15,579 nt of DNA from JADJWR01 sp964509545 (GCA_964509545.1 CAZDXQ010000067.1:1-15579), one strand, 5' to 3'. Shown: positions 6,194 to 14,269, counted from the first letter of the stretch. The notes: generated from the letters alone by a model not told the origin. Numbers and translations: made by a program.

Positions 6194-6373
6194 TCAGAGC
6201 ACCTTCACCAGGTGGGCGACCTTGGTGATCATTCCACGCACGGCCGCCGTGTCCTCGAGTTCGCGCGTCTGGTGCATGCGCTTCAGCCCGAGGCCGCGCA
6301 CCGTCGCCTGGTGTCCGGCTTTGGCGCTGACCGGGCTCTTGACCAGCGTGACCTTCAGAGTCTTTTTCGTCAT
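6194..6373 (-). CDS. rpmD: 50S ribosomal protein L30 (uL30)
   Basis: L30 is a small large-subunit protein. The 59-residue product begins MTKKTLKVTLVKSPVSAKAG, followed by the conserved VRGLGLKRMHQTRELED stretch and a C-terminal VRGMITKVAHLVKVL; the length is standard. I chose the ATG at 6373, although the frame is open further upstream, because GAGGAACGCGCG precedes it and the family starts here. The extra upstream part would overlap rpsE and has shadow-like composition. It sits ten bases after rpsE and 21 before rplO, the normal spc order. Confidence 0.97.
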   Translation of the reverse strand: MTKKTLKVTLVKSPVSAKAGHQATVRGLGLKRMHQTRELEDTAAVRGMITKVAHLVKVL

Positions 6374-6383
6374 CGCGCGTTCC

Positions 6384-6905
6384 TCAGCCGAAGAGTTCCT
6401 CGACCGACTTGCCGCGCTTGGCCGCAACTTCGGCCGGTGTACGTAACCGTTCCAAGGCATTGAGCGTCGCCCGGACCAGGTTGTACGGATTTGTCGAGCC
6501 GTGCGACTTGGCCACCACGTTGCGCACGCCCATCACGTCGAAGACGGCGCGCATCGGCCCACCGGCTTTGACGCCCGCGCCCTCGGCCGCGGGCGCCAGC
6601 ATCACCTTCGACGCACCGTGCTTGCCTTCGACCGGGTGGTGCAGCGTGCCGTTCTTCAGCGGCACGCGCTGCATGCCACGGCGCGCCTTCTCCATCGCCT
6701 TCTGCACGGCCACCGGAACTTCGCGCGCCTTGCCCTTGCCCATACCGATACGGCCGTCGCCGTCGCCGACGACGGTCAACGCGGCAAAGCCGAGAATCCG
6801 CCCGCCCTTGACCACTTTGGTCACGCGGTTCACGGCGATCATCTTTTCCTTCAGGCCGTCGTCGCGCTCCGCGCTGGGGACACCCTTCGGTTGCACCTTT
6901 GCCAT
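6384..6905 (-). CDS. rpsE: 30S ribosomal protein S5 (uS5)
   Basis: S5 shapes the mRNA entry channel and decoding fidelity. The 173 residues hold an N-terminal double-stranded-RNA-binding fold with KMIAVNRVTKVVKGGRILGF at 21-40 (the loop where spectinomycin resistance arises, here wild-type-like) and ALTVVGDGDGRIGMGKGKA at 42-60. The C-terminal half has GPMRAVFDVMGV and HGSTNPYNLVRATLNAL, ending AAKRGKSVEELFG. Length and sequence fit beta-type S5. The ATG follows AGGGGAAGGCG, nine bases after rplR. Identification is secure. Confidence 0.98.
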   Translation of the reverse strand: MAKVQPKGVPSAERDDGLKEKMIAVNRVTKVVKGGRILGFAALTVVGDGDGRIGMGKGKAREVPVAVQKAMEKARRGMQRVPLKNGTLHHPVEGKHGASKVMLAPAAEGAGVKAGGPMRAVFDVMGVRNVVAKSHGSTNPYNLVRATLNALERLRTPAEVAAKRGKSVEELFG

Positions 6906-6914
6906 CGCCTTCCC

Positions 6915-7283
6915 CTAGAACTTCAGGCCGGCTTCGCGCGCGGCCTCCGCCAGCGCCTTGACGCGGCCGTGATACAGATAACCGGCGCGGTCGAACGCCA
7001 CCGACTCGATGCCCGCGGCCTTCGCCTTCTGCGCCAGCCGCGCGCCGACGATCTTCGCTGCCGCGGTGTTGCCGCCCTTGCCCTTGGCGCCAGCCAGTTG
7101 GCTGCGTACCTCCGGCTCTATGGTCGAGGCCGTGACCAAAACCTTGCCGCCGTCGGCGGAGATCACGCTGGCGTAGATGTGCAGGTTGCTGCGATAGACC
7201 GCCAGGCGGTTCTCGCGCGCCAGCCGGATACGTGCGCGCGTTGCCCGGGCGCGGCGCAGACGTGAAACTTTCTTGTCGCTCAT
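6915..7283 (-). CDS. rplR: 50S ribosomal protein L18 (uL18)
   Basis: L18 binds 5S rRNA together with L5 and L25 and links it to the central protuberance. The 122-residue product begins MSDKKVSRLRRARATRARIR, has RLAVYRSNLHIYASVISADG at about 26-45 and the family's C-terminal block VAFDRAGYLYHGRVKALAEA at 95-114. It is slightly longer than E. coli L18 (117). It lies 14 bases after rplF and nine before rpsE, with GGGGTCACCG as ribosome-binding sequence. Identification is secure. Confidence 0.98.
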   Translation of the reverse strand: MSDKKVSRLRRARATRARIRLARENRLAVYRSNLHIYASVISADGGKVLVTASTIEPEVRSQLAGAKGKGGNTAAAKIVGARLAQKAKAAGIESVAFDRAGYLYHGRVKALAEAAREAGLKF

Positions 7284-7297
7284 CGGTGACCCCGCGC

Positions 7298-7831
7298 CTA
7301 CTTCTTCTTCGTCTCTTTCAGCACCACGACCTCGTCGGCGTAGCGCACGCCCTTGCCCTTGTAAGGTTCCGGCGGCTTGTAGCCGCGTACCTCGGCCGCC
7401 ACCTGCCCAACCTTCTGTTTGTCCGCGCCCTTGATCACGATCTCGGTTTGCGACGGCGTCTCCGCCTTCACGCCGGCAGGCAGTTGGTAGACGATCGGAT
7501 GCGAAAAGCCAAGGGAGAGGTTGAGCTTGTCGCCCTGCGCCTGCGCGCGGTAGCCGACGCCGACCAGCGTCAGCTTGCGCTCGAAGCCCTTGCTGACCCC
7601 CTGGACCATCCCGGCGACCAGTGCCCGCATCGTGCCGCTCATGGCGTTGGCCGCGGCCGTGCCGTCGGTCGCGGCAAATGAAATCTTGCCGTCAGCAACG
7701 CTGACTTTGACCAGCGGCGACGCCGGCCGCGACAGCGAGCCAAGCGGTCCCTTGACGACGATCTCGGCGCCGCTGACCTGGGCCTCAACGCCCTTGGCCA
7801 GTGTCACCGGTACTTTGGCAATCCTTGACAT
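7298..7831 (-). CDS. rplF: 50S ribosomal protein L6 (uL6)
   Basis: L6 sits near the factor-binding site and the sarcin-ricin loop and is needed for late 50S assembly. The 177 residues are standard. The protein begins MSRIAKVPVTLAKGVEAQVS, has two repeated alpha/beta domains with KLTLVGVGYRAQAQGDKL at 86-103, and carries the C-terminal signature PPEPYKGKGVRYADE at 153-167. The ATG follows GGAGGACATCG. It is 19 bases after rpsH. Identification is secure. Confidence 0.98.
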   Translation of the reverse strand: MSRIAKVPVTLAKGVEAQVSGAEIVVKGPLGSLSRPASPLVKVSVADGKISFAATDGTAAANAMSGTMRALVAGMVQGVSKGFERKLTLVGVGYRAQAQGDKLNLSLGFSHPIVYQLPAGVKAETPSQTEIVIKGADKQKVGQVAAEVRGYKPPEPYKGKGVRYADEVVVLKETKKK

Positions 7832-7850
7832 CGATGTCCTCCGGCAGCCG

Positions 7851-8246
7851 TCAGGCCACGTAGCAGAGCACTTCGCCGCCGACGCCCTGCGAACGCGCGC
7901 TGCGGTCGGTCATCACGCCGCGCGAGGTCGAGACGATGGCCACGCCAAGGCCATTCATCACCTGCGGAATCTGGTCCCGACCCCGGTAGATACGCAGCCC
8001 CGGGCGGGAGACACGCTCCAGGCGCTCGATGACCGGGCGGCCCGCGTAGTACTTCAAACCGATTCGAAGCTGCGGTTTGCCGTCATTCGGCTCGACCTTG
8101 AACCCTTCGACGTAACCCTCGTCGGTCAGCACCTGCGCTATCGCCGCCTTCAGCTTCGACGACGGCATCACCACCTCGGTCTTCTCGACCCGCTGCGCGT
8201 TGCGAATGCGCGTCAACATGTCGGCGATCGGATCACTCATGCTCAT
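7851..8246 (-). CDS. rpsH: 30S ribosomal protein S8 (uS8)
   Basis: S8 binds the central domain of 16S rRNA early in assembly, and in E. coli it represses the spc operon by binding mRNA near the rplE start. The 131-residue protein begins MSMSDPIADMLTRIRNAQ and ends with the family signature STSRGVMTDRSARSQGVGGE (106-125) plus VLCYVA. Two ATGs are six bases apart. The first (8246) is preferred because GAGGAG lies nine bases before it and E. coli S8 also begins MSM. It follows rpsN after 17 bases. Whether S8 feedback works here cannot be read from the sequence. Confidence 0.98.
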   Translation of the reverse strand: MSMSDPIADMLTRIRNAQRVEKTEVVMPSSKLKAAIAQVLTDEGYVEGFKVEPNDGKPQLRIGLKYYAGRPVIERLERVSRPGLRIYRGRDQIPQVMNGLGVAIVSTSRGVMTDRSARSQGVGGEVLCYVA

Positions 8247-8263
8247 CGATGCAATCTCCTCGC

Positions 8264-8569
8264 TTACCAGCTGGCCTTGACGATGCCCGGGATGTCGCCC
8301 CGCAGCGCCGCCTCGCGGATCTTGCTGCGCGCCAGTCCGAACTTGCGGAAAGTCCCGCGCGGCCGGCCGGTCAGCGCGCAGCGGTTGCGCAGCCGCGTCG
8401 GGTTGGCGTTGCGCGGCAGCGCCTGCAGTTGCCGCTGCGCTTCGAGGCGCTCCTCCATCGACAGCGTCTGGTCGGCGATCTTCGCCTTCAGCGCCTTGCG
8501 CCTGGCGTCGTACTTCTTGACCAGCGCCATGCGCTTGGCCTCACGGTTCTTCAGCGAAAGCTTTGCCAA
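8264..8569 (-). CDS. rpsN: 30S ribosomal protein S14 (uS14), zinc-free long form, TTG start
   Basis: S14 is a late-binding 30S head protein. The 101-residue product is the long form, with a single cysteine in RNRCALTGRPRG (61-72) instead of the two CXXC pairs of zinc-binding S14, and ends GDIPGIVKASW. The family N-terminus, MAKLSLKNREAKR, can only be obtained by starting at TTG (8567-8569): no in-frame ATG or GTG stands nearby upstream, and the first internal ATG (Met14) would delete conserved residues. GGGGTG at 8574-8579 provides a ribosome-binding site. It starts 14 bases after rplE. A sequencing error changing ATG to TTG cannot be excluded but is unnecessary. Confidence 0.95.
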   Translation of the reverse strand: MAKLSLKNREAKRMALVKKYDARRKALKAKIADQTLSMEERLEAQRQLQALPRNANPTRLRNRCALTGRPRGTFRKFGLARSKIREAALRGDIPGIVKASW

Positions 8570-8573
8570 TTGA

Positions 8574-8579
8574 CACCCC
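8574..8579 (-). promoter_or_regulatory. Ribosome-binding site that supports the rpsN TTG start
   Basis: GGGGTG matches five of six bases of GAGGTG and lies four bases before TTG at 8567-8569. It supports TTG as the initiation codon of S14, where no ATG gives a full-length protein. Confidence 0.6.
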
Positions 8580-8583
8580 GCCT

Positions 8584-9123
8584 CTAGTTGCGGAACGGAA
8601 ACCGGAACGCGGCGAGCAGCGCCTTGGCTTCCTCGTCCGTCTTCGCGGTCGTCGTGATGCTGATGTTCATGCCGCGCAGCTTGTCGATCTTGTCGTACTC
8701 GATCTCGGGGAAGATGATCTGCTCCTTCAGCCCGATGTTGTAGTTGCCCCGGCCATCGAAGGCGCGTCCGGAGACACCGCGAAAGTCGCGGACCCGAGGA
8801 AAGGCAATCGTCACCAGACGGTCGAGGAACTCATACATGCGCTGGCCGCGCAGCGTGACCATGCAGCCGATGGGGACGCCCTGGCGGATCTTGAAATTGG
8901 CGATCGCCTTGCGCGCCTTGGTCACCACCGGCTTCTGACCTGAAATCTTCGTCATGTCGGCTACAGCCGCCTCGATGTTCTTCTTGTCGACCACCGCTTC
9001 ACCGACGCCCATATTCAGCGTGATCTTGGTGATGCGCGGCACCTCCATGACCGACTTGTAGCCGAACTGCTTGACGAGCTGCGGAACGACCTGTTCCCGG
9101 TACTGAGTAAGAAAACGCGCCAT
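8584..9123 (-). CDS. rplE: 50S ribosomal protein L5 (uL5)
   Basis: L5 binds 5S rRNA in the central protuberance and contacts P-site tRNA. The 179 residues match E. coli in length. Motifs: PRITKITLNMGVGEA at 29-43, GQKPVVTKARKAIANFKIR at 62-80, RDFRGVSGRAFDGRGNYNIG at 112-131, and the end AAFRFPFRN. Two ATGs are six bases apart (9129 and 9123). The second is preferred because GAGG lies nine bases upstream of it but only three bases from the first. It follows rplX after 11 bases. In E. coli this start region is the S8 repressor target; I did not establish an equivalent fold here. Confidence 0.97.
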   Translation of the reverse strand: MARFLTQYREQVVPQLVKQFGYKSVMEVPRITKITLNMGVGEAVVDKKNIEAAVADMTKISGQKPVVTKARKAIANFKIRQGVPIGCMVTLRGQRMYEFLDRLVTIAFPRVRDFRGVSGRAFDGRGNYNIGLKEQIIFPEIEYDKIDKLRGMNISITTTAKTDEEAKALLAAFRFPFRN

Positions 9124-9134
9124 TGCCATGTCCC

Positions 9135-9455
9135 TCAGCTCTTGGCCCCGACAACGACGCCATTGCTCTTGAAGACGCGTACCTTCTTGCCATCGACGGT
9201 CTTGAAGCCAACCCGGTCGCCCTGCTTCGTTGCCGGGTTGAAGAGCATGACGTTGGAGATGTCGATCGGCATCGTCTTGTCGACGATGCCTCCGGCGACC
9301 CCTTTCATGGGATTGGGCCGCACGTGCTTCTTGACCGTGCCAACGCCCTCGACCGTCACGTGACTCGCGTCGACACGCGCCAGCACGACGCCTCGCTTGC
9401 CCTTGTCCTTGCCGGCGATCACGATGACCTCGTCGCCCTTGCGGATCCGTTCCAT
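9135..9455 (-). CDS. rplX: 50S ribosomal protein L24 (uL24)
   Basis: L24 is one of the two proteins that start 50S assembly, and it borders the polypeptide exit tunnel. The 106-residue product has the KOW motif near the N-terminus (MERIRKGDEVIVIAGKDKGK, then RGVVLARVD) followed by the conserved VKKHVRPNPMKGVAGGIVDK stretch at about 41-60 and the typical ISNVMLFNPATKQGDRVGF. Length is standard. The ATG follows AGGGGAACTGCG, ten bases after rplN. Identification is secure. Confidence 0.98.
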   Translation of the reverse strand: MERIRKGDEVIVIAGKDKGKRGVVLARVDASHVTVEGVGTVKKHVRPNPMKGVAGGIVDKTMPIDISNVMLFNPATKQGDRVGFKTVDGKKVRVFKSNGVVVGAKS

Positions 9456-9465
9456 CGCAGTTCCC

Positions 9466-9834
9466 CTACAGAACTTCCGGCGCCAGCGACACGATCTTCA
9501 TGAAGCGCTCGGTGCGCAATTCGCGCGTCACCGGGCCGAAGATGCGGGTGCCGATGGGTTCCAGCTTGTTGTTAAGCAGGACGGCGGCGTTGCTGTCGAA
9601 CTTGATCGCCGAGCCGTCAGGGCGCCGCAGCCCGCTGGCCGTGCGCACCACGACCGCCGAGTAGACCTCGCCCTTCTTCACCCGTCCGCGCGGCGCCGCC
9701 TCCTTGACCGTGACCTTGATCACGTCGCCGACGTTTGCGTACCGGCGCTTGCTGCCGCCGAGCACCTTGATACACATGACCGAGCGCGCGCCGGTGTTGT
9801 CGGCGACGTCGAGCATCGTCTGCATCTGAATCAT
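9466..9834 (-). CDS. rplN: 50S ribosomal protein L14 (uL14)
   Basis: L14 lies at the subunit interface, forms intersubunit bridges and is the docking site of the silencing factor RsfS. The 122 residues are the standard length: MIQMQTMLDVADNTGARSVM, CIKVLGGSKRRYANVGDVI, and the C-terminal signature LNNKLEPIGTRIFGPV at 87-102 followed by ELRTERFMKIVSLAPEVL. It heads the spc block after a 219-base spacer with a promoter-like sequence, giving a 5' leader of roughly 180 bases if that promoter is used. The ribosome-binding sequence (GGGATGAAAA) is only moderate. Identification is secure. Confidence 0.98.
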   Translation of the reverse strand: MIQMQTMLDVADNTGARSVMCIKVLGGSKRRYANVGDVIKVTVKEAAPRGRVKKGEVYSAVVVRTASGLRRPDGSAIKFDSNAAVLLNNKLEPIGTRIFGPVTRELRTERFMKIVSLAPEVL

Positions 9835-9934
9835 TTTTCATCCCAACTTGTCCCGCGCGCCGGCCGTGGTTCCGGCAATGCGGACAGTCTTGGTCCCGTT
9901 CGGGTGGAAGAGCCCCGCTGACGACTCGCCAGAT

Positions 9935-9952
9935 GCTTCGCTGCCGCGAAGC
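9935..9952 (-). other. Perfect 7-bp stem-loop in the rplN leader
   Basis: GCTTCGC (9935-9941) and GCGAAGC (9946-9952) pair perfectly around a 4-base loop, about 100 bases upstream of the rplN start. No T-run follows it. It would lie in the 5' leader of a transcript from the promoter candidate at 10024-10052 and may serve mRNA stability or feedback control; its role is inferred. Confidence 0.4.
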
Positions 9953-10023
9953 TGCGCGCCGTCTGCGTGACTCCGGAATCTGTCGTTACTCGCCGACCAT
10001 GCTCTGGCCGGGAAAAGCATTGG

Positions 10024-10052
10024 ATGATATTCGATCGCCTGCCGCGCAGCAA
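10024..10052 (-). promoter_or_regulatory. Candidate sigma70 promoter for the spc block
   Basis: On the minus strand, TTGCTG (10047-10052) and TATCAT (10024-10029) are separated by 17 bases, the ideal spacing. The -10 box matches TATAAT at five of six positions and the -35 keeps the TTG core. It begins one base after the rpsQ stop and points to rplN, where the E. coli spc promoter also lies. Predicted initiation is near 10017. Confidence 0.5.
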
Positions 10053-10053
10053 G

Positions 10054-10323
10054 TCAGACTTGAACCGACTGTTGCACGACGCGCTTGACCGTCCACGCCT
10101 TGGTCTTCGAGATCGGCCTCGTCTCGGCAATCTCGACCAGATCTCCTTCGTTGACCCGGTTGCTCTCGTCATGGGCGTGGTACTTGGTCGTACGGACGAC
10201 GTACTTGCCGTAGACGGGGTGCCTGACGCGACGCTCGACCTGCACTGTGACCGTCTTGTCCATCTTGTTGCTCACCACGCGCCCCACCAGGGTACGCGCG
10301 AGCTTGCTCGTCGCCGTGCTCAT
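10054..10323 (-). CDS. rpsQ: 30S ribosomal protein S17 (uS17)
   Basis: S17 is an OB-fold protein and an early binder of the 16S rRNA 5' domain. The 89-residue product runs MSTATSKLARTLVGRVVSNK, MDKTVTVQVERRVRHPVYGK, then YHAHDESNRVNEGDLVEIAE and ETRPISKTKAWTVKRVV, all family landmarks. The ATG at 10323 overlaps the rpmC TGA as ATGA, so translation is probably coupled to rpmC. The frame is open further upstream, but that part is antisense-like shadow within rpmC. It ends the S10 block. Identification is secure. Confidence 0.98.
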   Translation of the reverse strand: MSTATSKLARTLVGRVVSNKMDKTVTVQVERRVRHPVYGKYVVRTTKYHAHDESNRVNEGDLVEIAETRPISKTKAWTVKRVVQQSVQV

Positions 10324-10514
10324 TTCGCCGTTGCCTTCTCTGTGAGCACCGTGCGCACGCGCGCGATGTCGCGCCGAACCTTGCGCATCTGACTCGTGTT
10401 CTGCAGTTGTTGCGTGGCCTTTTGCATGCGCAGGGAGAACTGCGCCTTCAGCAGATCCTGCAACTCCTTGTTCAGCGCGGTAGCGTCCTTGACGCGCAGT
10501 TCCTTGGTTTCCAT
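10320..10514 (-). CDS. rpmC: 50S ribosomal protein L29 (uL29)
   Basis: L29 sits beside L23 at the tunnel exit and helps form the docking site for the signal recognition particle and trigger factor. The 64 residues form the usual two-helix hairpin: METKELRVKDATALNKELQD, LLKAQFSLRMQKATQQLQNT, then the conserved RKVRRDIARVRTVLTEK. The ATG at 10514 was chosen over an upstream in-frame start because GGAGG (10520-10524) lies five bases before it and the family begins here. It is 26 bases after rplP and overlaps rpsQ by four bases. Identification is secure. Confidence 0.97.
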   Translation of the reverse strand: METKELRVKDATALNKELQDLLKAQFSLRMQKATQQLQNTSQMRKVRRDIARVRTVLTEKATAK

Positions 10515-10540
10515 CGTTTCCTCCGCCGGCGGGATCCAGG

Positions 10541-10957
10541 TCACTGGCCAAGCTGACGCGCGACCACGATCGTCTTCAGCGGCAGCTTGGCTGCCGCCAG
10601 CGCGAACGCCTCGCGGGCCAGCGCTTCATTGACACCGTCCATTTCGTATAGCACCTTGCCCGGCTGAATCTCGGCGACCCAGTATTCCGGATTGCCCTTG
10701 CCGTTGCCCATGCGGACCTCGGCCGGCTTCTGCGAGATCGGCTTGTCCGGAAAGATGCGGATCCAGATTCGACCGCCGCGCTTGATATGGCGTGTTATGG
10801 CGCGCCGAGCCGCCTCGATCTGGCGCGCTGTCAGACGACCCCGCTCGGTCGCCTTCAAGCCGAACTCACCGAAGGCGACATGCGCCCCGCGACTGGCAAG
10901 GCCGCGATTGCGCCCCTTGTGCTCCTTGCGGTACTTGCGTCGTGCAGGTTGCAGCAT
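10541..10957 (-). CDS. rplP: 50S ribosomal protein L16 (uL16)
   Basis: L16 is a late 50S assembly protein that contacts A-site tRNA. The 138-residue product has the family N-terminus MLQPARRKYRKEHKGRNRGL, ARQIEAARRAITRHIKRGGR at about 44-63, IWIRIFPDKPIS, and VRMGNGKGNPEYWVAEIQPG at 81-100. Arg82 corresponds to E. coli Arg81, the residue hydroxylated by YcfD, so that target is present. It starts 16 bases after rpsC, with GGAG as ribosome-binding sequence. Identification is secure. Confidence 0.98.
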   Translation of the reverse strand: MLQPARRKYRKEHKGRNRGLASRGAHVAFGEFGLKATERGRLTARQIEAARRAITRHIKRGGRIWIRIFPDKPISQKPAEVRMGNGKGNPEYWVAEIQPGKVLYEMDGVNEALAREAFALAAAKLPLKTIVVARQLGQ

Positions 10958-10973
10958 TTCTCAGTCTCCGTTC

Positions 10974-11858
<885 letters not shown>

Positions 11859-11861
11859 GAA

Positions 11862-12209
11862 TCACCCTGTCTGTTTTCTGGCGTCGCCAACGGTCACGAA
11901 GACGTGGCAGGTCTTCTTTTCGATTCGCGTCCCGCGCCCCTTGGCGCGCGCCGAGAAACGACGCAGCACGGGGCCGCGCTCGACGCAGATGCGCGTCACG
12001 CGAAGCTCGTCGATATCGGCGCCGTCGTTGTGCTCGGCATTGGCGATCGCCGACTCGAGCGCCTTGCGGATGATCCCGGCCGCCTTCTTCGGCGTGAAGG
12101 CAAGGATGTTCAGCGCCTTGTCGACCGGTTTGCCGCGGATGAGATCGGCGACGATGCGCCCCTTCTGCGCCGACAGGCGGACGCCGCGCACCGATGCTGT
12201 GGTTTCCAT
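11862..12209 (-). CDS. rplV: 50S ribosomal protein L22 (uL22)
   Basis: L22 spans the 50S subunit and its beta-hairpin lines the exit tunnel at the macrolide-binding constriction. The 115 residues include METTASVRGVRLSAQKGRIV, ADLIRGKPVDKALNILAFTP, the signature NAEHNDGADIDELRV at 57-71 and the hairpin RRFSARAKGRGTRIEKKT at 83-100. There is no sign of the insertions or deletions linked to macrolide resistance. The ATG follows AGGAGCAGACG, nine bases after rpsS. Identification is secure. Confidence 0.98.
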   Translation of the reverse strand: METTASVRGVRLSAQKGRIVADLIRGKPVDKALNILAFTPKKAAGIIRKALESAIANAEHNDGADIDELRVTRICVERGPVLRRFSARAKGRGTRIEKKTCHVFVTVGDARKQTG

Positions 12210-12218
12210 CGTCTGCTC

Positions 12219-12506
<288 letters not shown>

Positions 12507-12517
12507 AAGCGTGACCT

Positions 12518-13345
12518 CTACTTGCGATGGCGCCGCTGCACAATCAGCGACTCCGTCCGCTTGTTCTTGCGCGTGCGATAACCCTTGGTCAGGGTTCCCC
12601 ACGGGCTGACCGGGTCGCGCTTGGTGCCGGTGCGGCCCTCGCCGCCACCGTGCGGGTGATCGATCGGGTTCATCGCCACACCGCGCACCGTCGGCCGCAC
12701 GCCGCGCCAGCGCATCGCGCCGGCCTTGCCAAACTGGCGCAGGCTGTTCTCTTCGTTGCCGACCTCGCCGATCGTCGCCCGACAGTCGATAAGCACACGG
12801 CGGATTTCGCCGGAGCGCATGCGCAGCTGCGCGTAACTGCCCTCGCGCGCAAGCAACTGCACCGAGGTGCCCGCGGCGCGCGCCAGCTGCGCTCCCTTGC
12901 CGGGCTGCATCTCGACACAGTGGATGGTCGTGCCGACGGGAATGTTGCGCACCGGCAGCGTGTTGCCGACGCGGATCGGCGCATCCTGACCACTTATGAT
13001 CTCGGCACCCACCGCCAGCCCCTTCGGCGCGATGATGTAGCGGCGCTCGCCGTCGGCGTAGCACACCAGTGCGATATGCGCCGAGCGGTTCGGGTCGTAT
13101 TCGAGCCGTTCCACCTTGGCGACAATGCCGTCCTTGCTGCGCCGGAAGTCGATGATCCGGTAGTGACGCTTGTGCCCGCCGCCCTGATGGCGCGTGGTGA
13201 TGTGCCCCTGGTTGTTTCTTCCCGAGCCACGCACCTGCTTCTCGATCAGCGACGCATGCGGCTTGCCTTTGTGCAACTGCGGGTTCACCACCTTGACCAG
13301 CGCCCGCCGGCCGGCCGACGTCGGCTTGACTTTGACGAGCGGCAT
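12518..13345 (-). CDS. rplB: 50S ribosomal protein L2 (uL2)
   Basis: L2 is among the most conserved ribosomal proteins; it supports subunit association and the peptidyl-transferase centre. The 275-residue product begins MPLVKVKPTSAGRRALVKVV, has RHQGGGHKRHYRIIDFRR at 52-69 and the C-terminal AMNPIDHPHGGGEGRTG at 224-240. His230 is the counterpart of E. coli His229, linked to peptidyl-transferase function. The ATG overlaps the rplW stop by one base (TGATG), so translation is probably coupled, and AGGAGG stands upstream. Length matches E. coli within a few residues. Identification is secure. Confidence 0.98.
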   Translation of the reverse strand: MPLVKVKPTSAGRRALVKVVNPQLHKGKPHASLIEKQVRGSGRNNQGHITTRHQGGGHKRHYRIIDFRRSKDGIVAKVERLEYDPNRSAHIALVCYADGERRYIIAPKGLAVGAEIISGQDAPIRVGNTLPVRNIPVGTTIHCVEMQPGKGAQLARAAGTSVQLLAREGSYAQLRMRSGEIRRVLIDCRATIGEVGNEENSLRQFGKAGAMRWRGVRPTVRGVAMNPIDHPHGGGEGRTGTKRDPVSPWGTLTKGYRTRKNKRTESLIVQRRHRK

Positions 13346-13644
13346 CAGCTGGCCTCCTGGACAAAGTTGATTTCCTGGCCGGGCTTGAGGCTCACGTAGG
13401 CCTTGCGGACGGTGCCGCGTGTACCGGTGAAGCGGCCAAAGCGCTTGGTCTTGCCCTTCCTGTTCAGGATCGAAACGCTGTCGACCTGGACCTTGAACAA
13501 CGCCTCGACCGCCGCCTTAACTTCCTGTTTGGTCGCCGACGGAAGCACACGGAAGGCCACCTGGTTGTTCTTTTCCGCCAGCATCGTGCTCTTTTCCGAG
13601 ACGATGGGCGCGAGCAGAACGCTGAAAAGACGTTCGTTGTTCAT
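13345..13644 (-). CDS. rplW: 50S ribosomal protein L23 (uL23)
   Basis: L23 borders the tunnel exit and is the main ribosomal docking site for trigger factor and the signal recognition particle. The 99 residues include APIVSEKSTMLAEKNNQVAF at 12-31; Glu17 corresponds to the trigger-factor-contacting Glu18 of E. coli. The VKAAVEALFKVQVDSVSILN stretch at 42-61 and the basic KGKTKRFGRFTGTRG loop at 63-77 follow. I chose ATG at 13644 rather than an in-frame GTG six bases upstream because it overlaps the rplD stop as ATGA and has GAGGAG (13653-13658) at an eight-base distance. Identification is secure. Confidence 0.97.
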   Translation of the reverse strand: MNNERLFSVLLAPIVSEKSTMLAEKNNQVAFRVLPSATKQEVKAAVEALFKVQVDSVSILNRKGKTKRFGRFTGTRGTVRKAYVSLKPGQEINFVQEAS

Positions 13645-14261
13645 CCCCACATCTCCTCGAGCCGAGCCATCGCGCCCTTGGTGACAATGACCTTCTTGTA
13701 ATGGATCAGCGACAGCGGGTCGGCATAACGCGGCTCGACCACGAGCACGTTCTTGAGGTTCCTCGATGCGAGCAGCAGGTTCTCGTCCATGGCGTCGGTG
13801 ATCACCAGCGCCGAGTCAAGGCCCATCGCTTTCAGCTTGCCGGCGAGAAGCCGGGTCTTGGGCGCCTCGACGGAGAGACCGTCGATGACGGCGACGCGGC
13901 CGTCGGCCGCCAGTTTCGACAGGATCGAGCACAGGCCGGCCCGGTACATCTTCCTGTTGACCTTATGCGTGAAGTTCTCGTCCGGCGAGTTCGGGAACGT
14001 CCGGCCGCCGCCGCGCCAGATCGGGCTCGAGGTCATGCCGGCACGGGCGCGGCCGGTGCCTTTCTGCCGCCACGGCTTCTTGGTCGAGTGTTTGACCATC
14101 GCTCGGTCCTTCTGCGCCCGCGTTCCCTGCCTCGCATTGGCCTGATACGCGACAACCAGCTGGTGCACCAGAGCCTCATTGAACTCGCGGCCGAAGACGG
14201 TGGCCGGCGCCGGTACGGTTGCCGTCGCCTCACCCTGGGCGTTCAAGACTTGCAGTTCCAT
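13641..14261 (-). CDS. rplD: 50S ribosomal protein L4 (uL4)
   Basis: L4 helps form the exit-tunnel constriction, and in E. coli it also represses the S10 operon by attenuation. The 206-residue protein has the tunnel-loop motif HSTKKPWRQKGTGRARAG at 58-75, with no macrolide-resistance-type change obvious, then PIWRGGGRTFPNSPDENF and a C-terminal Rossmann-like domain ending KVIVTKGAMARLEEMWG. The Shine-Dalgarno sequence AGGAGG overlaps the rplC stop codon region, eight bases upstream, and the end overlaps rplW by four bases. The E. coli-type S10 leader bound by L4 is not evident before rpsJ here. Identification is secure. Confidence 0.98.
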   Translation of the reverse strand: MELQVLNAQGEATATVPAPATVFGREFNEALVHQLVVAYQANARQGTRAQKDRAMVKHSTKKPWRQKGTGRARAGMTSSPIWRGGGRTFPNSPDENFTHKVNRKMYRAGLCSILSKLAADGRVAVIDGLSVEAPKTRLLAGKLKAMGLDSALVITDAMDENLLLASRNLKNVLVVEPRYADPLSLIHYKKVIVTKGAMARLEEMWG

Positions 14262-14269
14262 CGCGCCTC

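Larger units (their letters stand above)
9835..10053 (-). other. S10-spc junction spacer: promoter candidate and structured leader
   Basis: This 219-base spacer between rpsQ and rplN is the longest inside the cluster. It contains a sigma70-like promoter at its upstream end, a perfect 7-bp stem-loop in the middle, and a smaller GCCGG/CCGGC repeat (9859-9863 with 9872-9876) nearer rplN. Frames through it are short or shadow-like. The arrangement suggests that the spc genes have their own transcription start in addition to read-through from rpsJ, as the E. coli spc operon does. Confidence 0.5.

Noticed and set aside
9831..10172. Minus-strand frame of 113 aa across the rpsQ-rplN spacer
   Set aside because: It begins inside rpsQ in another frame and is Arg/Ser-rich without protein-like patterning; the spacer is better explained as a promoter and leader.
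12507..13364. Long minus-strand extension upstream of S19
   Set aside because: The open frame runs through rplB out of frame; the family start (MSRSLKKGPF) with a ribosome-binding site lies at 12506.
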